From Puniceicoccales bacterium (lineage in GTDB: Bacteria > Verrucomicrobiota > Verrucomicrobiia > Opitutales > UBA9783): a DNA stretch of 31,478 nucleotides. Under the pieces are notes generated by a model, which had not been told where the DNA came from, searched no databases, and was given only the letters and a program-made list of their open reading frames with translations. A program made the position numbers and the translations under genes. Of the stretch, positions 25,763-31,478 are shown piece after piece; positions within the stretch are counted from its first letter, which is position 1; the number at the start of each line of letters is the position of its first letter. Where the stretch lies: NCBI GenBank assembly GCA_031260015.1, contig JAIRKR010000046.1, forward strand, positions 1 through 31,478. The letters run 5' to 3'.

Positions 25763-26883
25763 TCAAAATACTTTCACGGCATTTCCCAGGCAATGTAACT
25801 GCAGCTTGATTTCGGCAAACTTATTGAGATAATGCCGACCCTTTTCTCCCAACATCACCTTTGATAAAACCCAATATCTACCATAATTAAAATAACTTAC
25901 ACGCGTAAAAAGATTCTTTTTAGGTAGATACAATTGTGACTTATAAAAGGGAACATTCCCTTTTTCTATAACGGCAACTAAAAATTGTTCCAAATTTTTT
26001 TCATTATTCAGCATTGATTCCTCCTTAACGATAGGTTCGCGAAGCATAGCAAGATACTTTGTGTCATCTTGATCGAGTTCTACCACTTTCCGTATCACCG
26101 CATCCAAATCTTCGTATTCGTGACAATTAATAAAAGCTTTTGTATTCAACAATGTGCCTATGCTGGGATTTCCCCAATAAATTGGAATAGAATTTGCCAT
26201 GAAAGGATGTACCAGTTTTTCGGTTACATAGCCTTCACTCGAAGCATTTTCAAAGGCAATTGTAAACTTATAATCTTTGATAAAATCCACCTTGCCCTCC
26301 CACGCGCTATCGCCTCCTCGTGGAACGATGGCCTGTTGCATGTTATTTAAAACACACCCAGGGCAATCCACCTTCTTGTAACGCATTAATTTCTTAGCAA
26401 AATCCTGCCTTAAATGGCTCCGTCGCCTTTGGAAGCATTGCAGTATACAAAATTACAAAACTTTCAATGCAGGCATTTTTGATCCACTTGCAAACGCATA
26501 CGTTCACAGGATTTAAAACTCGGAATATCCGAATTATATTGAAAATGACGTGATCCAAAGCGAATTGGATGGCACGTAATGGCATAATCGCATTCGTTGA
26601 AATTGGGCATAACATTTTCTTCTGTGTAAAATATTTTAACGCAATTTTTATACTGCCTAAAAGCATCTCCCCAGCACGAGTAAAACAAAAAGTCAGCGCC
26701 CGGACCTATTTCAACGTGGTAATACTTTTTCAACATAGCAACAAACTTTTGCCCTTGGATGTCCGATGGCCCCGATGAGCATGCGCAAAAATCGGCAAAA
26801 GCAATTCTTATCGTCTGCTTTTCCGCAGGCAGAGCTAACGTCACTGCAAAACAAATAACAACCAACCAAGCGATGCGGTTCAA
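25763..26883 (-). pseudogene. Broken GT10-family alpha-1,3-fucosyltransferase
   Basis: GT10 enzymes transfer fucose from GDP-fucose to N-acetylglucosamine or glucose in surface glycans. The start is probably the TTG at 26883, six bases after a perfect AGGAGG, followed by a hydrophobic signal-like N-terminus NRIAWLVVICFAVTLALPA. The N-terminal domain shows IFYTEENVMPNFNECDYAI. The donor-binding motif FTIAFENASSEGYVTEK and PIYWGNP follow in the C-terminal part. Two lesions separate them: an in-frame TGA at 26466-26464, after which the same frame continues KFCNFVYCNASKGDGAI, and a frameshift at about 26409-26415, consistent with loss of one T. The total of 1121 bases becomes a multiple of three with one base added. 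It lies between two tRNA genes. A sequencing error could explain the shift but not easily the stop as well. Confidence 0.85.
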
Positions 26884-26889
26884 ATATGG

Positions 26890-26895
26890 CCTCCT
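26890..26895 (-). promoter_or_regulatory. Ribosome-binding site that fixes a TTG start
   Basis: A perfect AGGAGG stands six bases before the TTG at 26883-26881. An alternative TTG start at 26898 would overlap this site and is therefore unlikely. The site has stayed intact although the reading frame behind it is broken. Confidence 0.7.
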
Positions 26896-26920
26896 CAATT
26901 CCTACAATGTTACACAATAT

Positions 26921-27004
26921 TGGTGCTTGAAAAGGGACTCGAACCCTTACACCCTGCGGCACTAGATCCTAAGTCTAGCGTGTCTACCATTCCACCATTC
27001 AAGC
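26921..27004 (-). tRNA. trnL: tRNA-Leu (anticodon TAG)
   Basis: The 84-base class II tRNA has a long variable arm. The acceptor GCTTGAA pairs perfectly with TTCAAGC, the discriminator is A and the CCA is encoded. The anticodon stem CTAGA/TCTAG (with the loop CTTAGGA) gives anticodon TAG, reading CUA and CUN codons. The T-arm has GGGTTCGAGTCCC. It lies 64 bases downstream of pyrG and 37 bases upstream of the fucosyltransferase remnant. Confidence 0.97.
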
Positions 27005-27068
27005 AAAAACAAATATTCACCGTTGCCTTCATAACAAATGTGCCCTTCACCATCAAAAGAGGTCTTTT

Positions 27069-28658
27069 TCATTTTATGCAAGCCCGCACAAAAGATTTAA
27101 ACAAGGGATGTGCGGCATGCGGTTTAGATTGAAATTCCGGATGGTATTGTACCCCCACAAACCATGGGTGTTCTTCCAATTCAACGGCCTCGATAAGGTC
27201 TAAATTGCGGCACATACCAGCAATTTTCAATCCTTTTTCAGTCCAAAGATTGCACAACTGCTTATTGACTTCGTAACGATGACGATGTCGTTCAAAAATG
27301 GTATTTGCCCGATAAATCTCTTCCAATAAAGAGTGGGGAACTATATTACATTCCATTATCCCCAAACGCATGGATGCCCCTTTATGCGTGCTTCCCTTTT
27401 GTTCTTCCATAAGACCAATGATAGGAGTCGTGGTTTGCGCATCAAATTCGGTACTGGTCGCATCCGGCAAGTCGGCAACATGACGTGCAAATTCAATCAC
27501 GGCCAGTTGCATTCCCAAGCAAATACCTAAATAGGGAACACCTTGCTCTCGAGCGTAACGGATTGCCATTATTTTCCCCTCAATGCCTCTTATCCCAAAA
27601 CCTCCGGGAACTAAAATTCCGTCTAAATCGTTTAAACCATTGTCTCCTTGACGCTGCTCTAGCCACTCCGCATCTATGGGTTTTACCTCAACGGTACATT
27701 CATTGGCAATACCCGCGTGAAATAGAGCTTCGTAAATAGATTTGTAAGCATCTTTTAAATCAACGTACTTGCCGATTACGCCAATTTTTACGCGACACTT
27801 GGGAGAGTAAATCCTATCCAAAATTGTTTTCCACGTAGCCAAATTTGAAGGACGATAAGGCATTCCAAAATGCGCCAAAACCAATTGATCTAACTTTTCT
27901 TCGTGTAAACAAAGCGGCAGCTCATAAATGGAGATTTCAACATCCTTTTCTTCGATCACCGACTCCACCGAAACATTGCAAAACAAGCTTAATTTTTGCC
28001 GAATAGATTTTTCAAGCGGCCTTTCGGTTCTACAAACCAAAATATCCGGCTGAATGCCAATTTCACGCAATTTTGCAACGCTCTGCTGAGAAGGTTTTGT
28101 CTTCAATTCCGAAGAAGCTTTTAAAAATGGGATTAACGTAACGTGCAAAAATAATACGTTGGTTCGACCAAAATCTAAGGCCAGCTGCCTCAATGCCTCC
28201 AAAAAAGGTAAACCTTCAATATCTCCAACCACACCTCCAATTTCGGTAATTAAAATGTCCGTATCGTCATTGGCTCCCGATAAAATACGCGTTTTAATTT
28301 CATCCGTAACATGCGGAATAACTTGCACCGTATTTCCCAAATAGTGCCCTTGCCGCTCTTTTTTAAGCACACTTTCGTAAATTTGCCCCGAAGAAACGCT
28401 GTGCTTTCTGGACAAGGCAACATTGGTAAAACGTTCGTAATGCCCCAAATCCAAATCGGTTTCCGCTCCATCTTTTAAAACATACACTTCTCCGTGTTGA
28501 AAAGGGCTCATGGTTCCCGGATCCACGTTTAAATAAGGATCAAATTTTTGCAGCCCTACGCGTAATCCTTGTTCTTCCAGTAAAGCTCCCAAAGATGCTG
28601 CCGTTAAACCTTTCCCCAACGACGAAACAACGCCCCCCGTCACAAAAACTAATTTCAT
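27069..28658 (-). CDS. pyrG: CTP synthase
   Basis: CTP synthase makes CTP from UTP, ATP and glutamine in the cytosol. The 529-residue protein has the synthetase domain at the N-terminus with FVTGGVVSSLGKGLTAASLG (residues 5-24), KFDPYLNVDPGTMSPFQHGEV and an EIGGVVGDIEG segment. The glutamine amidotransferase domain has GICLGMQLAVIEFAR with nucleophile C380 and the C-terminal H-x-E pair in VQYHPEFQS. The ATG at 28658 is chosen because family members start one or two residues before the FVTGG motif; in-frame ATG codons at 28700 and 28670 are possible but add unusual residues. It is divergent from rpiB with a 199-base gap. Confidence 0.96.
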   Translation of the reverse strand: MKLVFVTGGVVSSLGKGLTAASLGALLEEQGLRVGLQKFDPYLNVDPGTMSPFQHGEVYVLKDGAETDLDLGHYERFTNVALSRKHSVSSGQIYESVLKKERQGHYLGNTVQVIPHVTDEIKTRILSGANDDTDILITEIGGVVGDIEGLPFLEALRQLALDFGRTNVLFLHVTLIPFLKASSELKTKPSQQSVAKLREIGIQPDILVCRTERPLEKSIRQKLSLFCNVSVESVIEEKDVEISIYELPLCLHEEKLDQLVLAHFGMPYRPSNLATWKTILDRIYSPKCRVKIGVIGKYVDLKDAYKSIYEALFHAGIANECTVEVKPIDAEWLEQRQGDNGLNDLDGILVPGGFGIRGIEGKIMAIRYAREQGVPYLGICLGMQLAVIEFARHVADLPDATSTEFDAQTTTPIIGLMEEQKGSTHKGASMRLGIMECNIVPHSLLEEIYRANTIFERHRHRYEVNKQLCNLWTEKGLKIAGMCRNLDLIEAVELEEHPWFVGVQYHPEFQSKPHAAHPLFKSFVRACIK

Positions 28659-28823
28659 CGACCTATGCATACCTTTCAACAATGATTTTGAATCAAACAC
28701 AAAACTCCGCTAACATCAAGTATGTATCCTCAAATTCGTCAAAAGGCTTTTTGTCGAGATGCCGTACGCCCCAAAGTATGAATAATCATTCTTTCGACAC
28801 ACCCCGCATCACCTAATTTTGAT

Positions 28824-28851
28824 TTGTAAAACAAAAAATCTAAAGTAGAAT
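28824..28851 (+). promoter_or_regulatory. Candidate rpiB promoter
   Basis: TTGTAA at 28824-28829 and TAGAAT at 28846-28851 are separated by 16 bases and resemble a sigma-70 promoter. The -10 box ends six bases before the rpiB ATG, so transcription would begin at or very near the start codon, giving a leaderless mRNA. The match is moderate and the surrounding DNA is A/T-rich, so chance is possible. Confidence 0.35.
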
Positions 28852-28857
28852 AAACGT

Positions 28858-29298
28858 ATGAATGTTTTTATAGGAGCCGACCATGGGGGATTCGAGCTGA
28901 AACAAAAAATTGTACATTGGCTGCAGCAAAATCAATACCCCGTCGAAGATGTAGAACCTTTTTCGCAAAACCCCTGCGATTATCCTTTAATTGCTCAAAA
29001 AGTCGCTTTGCGGGTACAAAAGAATAACCAACATTTGGGCATCCTCATTTGCACTTCAGGCATCGGCATGTGCATCGCGGCCAACAAATTCAAAAATGTG
29101 CGGGCAGCACTCGTACATATCCCCGAAGCAACTCAAAAGGCGCGAGAGCACAACCACATCAATATACTCTGCCTCGCAGGTACTTTAGATGCAGATACCA
29201 CCTACCTCATCGTTCAAAAATTCTTGACGACGGTACCTAGCCTAGAATCTCGACATCTAAGGCGCTTAAAACAAATTCAAGAGATTGAAGATTTATAA
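28858..29298 (+). CDS. rpiB: Ribose-5-phosphate isomerase B (RpiB/LacAB family)
   Basis: RpiB interconverts ribose-5-phosphate and ribulose-5-phosphate in the pentose phosphate pathway. The 146-residue protein starts MNVFIGADHGGFELK with D8-H9 of the substrate pocket, then NPCDYP, the catalytic cysteine C65 in LICTSGIGMCIAANK, and VRAAL. A later EHNHINILCLAG and the C-terminal RHLRRLKQIQEIE are typical. The residue after the catalytic cysteine is threonine where RpiB usually has glycine. The LacA/LacB branch is possible but nothing nearby suggests galactose metabolism. It is read rightwards, divergent from pyrG and convergent with the next gene. Confidence 0.92.
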   Translation: MNVFIGADHGGFELKQKIVHWLQQNQYPVEDVEPFSQNPCDYPLIAQKVALRVQKNNQHLGILICTSGIGMCIAANKFKNVRAALVHIPEATQKAREHNHINILCLAGTLDADTTYLIVQKFLTTVPSLESRHLRRLKQIQEIEDL

Positions 29299-29406
29299 AA
29301 AGCACATGGAAAATGCCGCTGCGAGGTAGAAGGTATTTTTTTCAACAAGAATTATTTCTTCTAAAAACGTTATCGTTAGACCCATACGGCAGCAAAACTT
29401 AAACAC

Positions 29407-29430
29407 AAAAATACCACCCTACACGTGGCA
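29407..29430 (-). terminator. Likely terminator between convergent genes
   Basis: Read leftwards, TGCCAC and GTGGTA form a six-pair stem with one G-U pair and a seven-base loop, followed at once by five Ts. This suits an intrinsic terminator for the cysteine-rich protein gene. In the other direction the stem is weaker but a run of seven Ts at 29439-29445 lies close by, so it may also stop rpiB transcripts. Confidence 0.5.
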
Positions 29431-29461
29431 GGATAGCATTTTTTTAGAAGTCTTTAAACCT

Positions 29462-30283
29462 TTATTCCTCCGACTCAATCGATGAAAAGACAGACTTACC
29501 AACAAATTTCACCTCACGACAAGATATCTCTATCTTACCCCAAGCTGGACGAACAAACGGGGGTAAAAGCAACATATTATGACTAGACATACTTCTCTCC
29601 GAAGTTCTTATAGAAAGAAAATCTCCTGTGTTATATATAAAGACCTTGCCACCTTTAACCGTTATCATATTCACGCATCTAGTCAAAACGTCCTCGAAAT
29701 CATTTTTTGATCCGCATAAATCAAGCCAATGGAGATATTCAAAACCTTTCTCATATATTGCTTTTTTTGTTGCAACATCATCGGGGGGAATATCATTGCA
29801 AGTTGGAACAGACATTGACAACAGTCCTGTACCAAATTGTGGATGCTGACGAAAGTCGCCTGTGTCTATCTGATTAACACCTACGAGACCAGACCTAGGG
29901 AGCCCATCGTCGGTAATACGCAGAACATTACCCTCCATACGGATAATACCCCCCTTTGAACATACTGTAGATAAGAATACATTCAAAAAAGCTTCAATGT
30001 CATCCACCGCTCCACGTAAATCGAACCAATTTAGACATTGAAAAAATCCTCTGCGTGCTTCCTCACCTTTCTCGAATGTAATTGGGTACTCTTTGGGGCA
30101 ATGTGAAAGGACATGCTGCCCAGCACAATCGGGACAATATTCCAAACAGCTTTTGGGGCAATAAGAACCAGGTACATCCGCATGCTCCTCGTCACAAAAG
30201 TCACAACGCCAAGCATTCAAGCTCACCGTTCCCATCATAAGACTGACTGCTGTTATCGTTTGAATTATATTTTTCACATTCAT
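29462..30283 (-). CDS. Secreted cysteine-rich protein with duplicated module, unknown function
   Basis: I do not recognise this 273-residue protein. It starts MNVKNIIQTITAVSLMMGTVSLNA, a signal peptide with likely cleavage after A24. Residues 27-62 hold seven cysteines (C27, C30, C42, C46, C50, C53, C62) with H57 and H61; the spacing C-x2-C-x11-C-x3-C-x3-C-x2-C-x3-H-x3-H resembles a B-box-type zinc finger. Two copies of a module follow, at about residues 70-165 and 177-262. They share F/Y-E-K-G, then L-x-W-F/L-D-L, D-I/F-E, K-G-G and L-x-I. Export would favour disulfides over zinc unless metal is loaded outside. A ribosome-binding site AAGG lies four bases upstream of the ATG. It is convergent with rpiB. 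Confidence 0.8.
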   Translation of the reverse strand: MNVKNIIQTITAVSLMMGTVSLNAWRCDFCDEEHADVPGSYCPKSCLEYCPDCAGQHVLSHCPKEYPITFEKGEEARRGFFQCLNWFDLRGAVDDIEAFLNVFLSTVCSKGGIIRMEGNVLRITDDGLPRSGLVGVNQIDTGDFRQHPQFGTGLLSMSVPTCNDIPPDDVATKKAIYEKGFEYLHWLDLCGSKNDFEDVLTRCVNMITVKGGKVFIYNTGDFLSIRTSERSMSSHNMLLLPPFVRPAWGKIEISCREVKFVGKSVFSSIESEE

Positions 30284-30581
30284 AGAACCTTTCTTAGTTA
30301 ATGATTAGACAACAAAGGTTTTCAAATAACTCCATGTATAGCAATGAAAAAATTAAACATTTTACTTGAGTATCTGCAAATTAAAACAGTCAGCCTCACA
30401 TTTTTGATTTTATCTGCCGATTACCCGATTCACCCTCCGAAGTATACGTTGCGAGGATTCAATGACGCATGCTAAAAAATTACCCCAAATCAACCCCACC
30501 AATCATGTTTTCACGATACAAGCATCGCCTCCTATGACTTCTGATTTGCATTTCTGACGCATCCGCCTAAAACTTAACCCA
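30284..30581. other. 298-base intergenic region between divergent genes
   Basis: This A/T-rich stretch separates the leftward cysteine-rich protein gene from the rightward pilin-like gene and should hold both promoters. I could not pick a convincing -35/-10 pair for either. A rightward 31-codon frame from ATG 30462 to TGA 30557 is in the same frame as the next gene but has no supporting features. No hairpin, repeat or RNA gene stands out. Confidence 0.4.
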
Positions 30582-31478
30582 ATGTTACAAAAAAAACAAC
30601 GAGGCAGCCTCGTATTAAGTATCATACTACTAAGTACCCTTGGCGCTCTCATATTCATCTGTACCCACAAACAAAATTCTCTGTATAGGCAATGGAAATT
30701 TAAAACACACGCACTACAAGCAGAAAAATTAGCTCTATGGGCTTGCCAGCACGCACTCCAAAAGTTGTCGAAAAAAGCTACCGTCGATACCATAGCCACG
30801 TATGTTGATGAAAATCCAACGCAACCCATCGTTCAATTTTTCGATACGCTTACCGGTAATCGCTTAAACCCTGTCGTATCCAAAGGTAAATCATCCATTC
30901 AGATCAACACCGATAAAAATAAACTCCATCCCATCGTATTGCCTTTGGAGCAAAAAACGAACAATGTTGCGGTTGCTTACGGTATATTGGAAGGAGATTT
31001 TTTAAAAAATTACACCCCAAAAATCCCAATTTGTAATGCAAAACAGGGAGGCTTACGCGAACCTTTCAGCAAAGCAATTCGCAAATCACTTCCCAAAAAT
31101 TTTCCAGGCCCAGAGGGGTTGTGGAACAAAAATTACCAAAGATTTCTAAATCTCGAAGATACCCCCCAACCCTTAAGTACCCTAAACGGTTTTATGCCCG
31201 TTTTACTTCGTTGTAGACTAGAGCTCAGCGAACAAGCAATAACCGTGGAAAATCTTTGGTGGAACCCTTATGATCGTGAATTGGTTGGAGCAATGGATTT
31301 TCAAATCACACTTGTAATAAACTCAGAGAGTGGACTTACTCAAATTCATCATTTGTTCAATCAAACTATGCACATAAAACCTGGAGACATGCATCGAGAT
31401 GACACAATTTATCCAACTACTGCCCTTAAAGATAAAAAAAATATTTTTCTCAATAACCTACAAATTCAAATAGGGACC
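30582..31478 (+). CDS. Pilin-like membrane-anchored protein of verrucomicrobial type (3' end beyond window)
   Basis: An open frame of 299 codons runs from the ATG at 30582 to the window edge; an in-frame TGA at 30555 rules out longer starts. The N-terminus MLQKKQRGSLVLSIILLSTLGALIFI has a short basic leader ending in G8, then a hydrophobic helix, like a type IV prepilin or PilX/GspK-type minor pilin. The usual glutamate at +5 after the glycine is absent. Further on it has GGLREPFSKAI, PVLLRCRLEL and LWWNPYDREL. I recall similar motifs (GGLKKDLT, PV.TR..., LWNPYN) from large proteins of about 1000 residues common in Verrucomicrobiota, so this may be the start of one. The function of those proteins is not known to me. 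No ribosome-binding site is evident. Confidence 0.6.
   Translation, partial: MLQKKQRGSLVLSIILLSTLGALIFICTHKQNSLYRQWKFKTHALQAEKLALWACQHALQKLSKKATVDTIATYVDENPTQPIVQFFDTLTGNRLNPVVSKGKSSIQINTDKNKLHPIVLPLEQKTNNVAVAYGILEGDFLKNYTPKIPICNAKQGGLREPFSKAIRKSLPKNFPGPEGLWNKNYQRFLNLEDTPQPLSTLNGFMPVLLRCRLELSEQAITVENLWWNPYDRELVGAMDFQITLVINSESGLTQIHHLFNQTMHIKPGDMHRDDTIYPTTALKDKKNIFLNNLQIQIGT

Noticed and set aside
26464..26466. In-frame TGA in the fucosyltransferase as possible recoding to tryptophan
   Set aside because: TGA ends rplD, rplN and nusG here, and tryptophan is coded by TGG with a CCA-anticodon tRNA present. A true stop is simpler, and a frameshift follows.
28683..28695. TGATT-TTG-AATCA inverted repeat between pyrG and rpiB
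   Set aside because: Short and A/T-rich, with no known regulator matching it; not supportable as an operator.
30462..30557. Small 31-codon rightward frame upstream of the pilin-like gene
   Set aside because: It has no ribosome-binding site, no recognisable sequence and no conserved feature; a chance frame is likely.

Overview
This window is the core transcription and translation gene cluster of a bacterium, flanked on the right by accessory DNA. About 24 kb, from position 1 to about 25.5 kb, is read leftwards as one almost gapless block. In order of transcription it runs tRNA-Thr(GGU), tuf, tRNA-Trp(CCA), secE, nusG, rplK, rplA, rplJ, rplL, rpoB, rpoC, rpsL, rpsG, fusA, rpsJ, rplC, rplD, rplW, rplB, rpsS, rplV, rpsC, rplP, rpmC, rpsQ, rplN, rplX, rplE, rpsN, rpsH, rplF, rplR, rpsE, rplO and secY, the last cut by the window edge. 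The rpoBC, str, S10 and spc operons are thus joined end to end. tuf is not between fusA and rpsJ as in Escherichia coli; it sits with two tRNA genes upstream of secE, an arrangement I associate with Chlamydiae and relatives.

The organism is probably a member of the Planctomycetes-Verrucomicrobia-Chlamydiae (PVC) group, most likely Verrucomicrobiota. The reasons are the tRNA-Thr/tuf/tRNA-Trp/secE order, a long zinc-free S14, and a gene entering the right edge that resembles the large pilin-like proteins common in Verrucomicrobiota. The last point rests on recalled motifs, not a search. Base composition leans to A+T and TGA is used as a normal stop.

Right of the block, from 25.5 to 31.5 kb, come a broken GT10-type fucosyltransferase gene between two tRNA genes, tRNA-Leu(UAG), pyrG (CTP synthase), a divergent rpiB (ribose-5-phosphate isomerase B), a secreted cysteine-rich protein of unknown function with a duplicated C-terminal module, and the start of the pilin-like gene.

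Most of the window is ordinary housekeeping DNA. The points worth following are substitutions inside conserved proteins (loss of all four cysteines of the second zinc site in RpoC, an altered switch I in EF-Tu, proline at the streptomycin-linked position 88 of S12), the absence of rpmD, the decayed fucosyltransferase, and the secreted cysteine-rich protein whose cysteine/histidine spacing resembles a B-box. I found no CRISPR array, transposase, phage gene or defence system.
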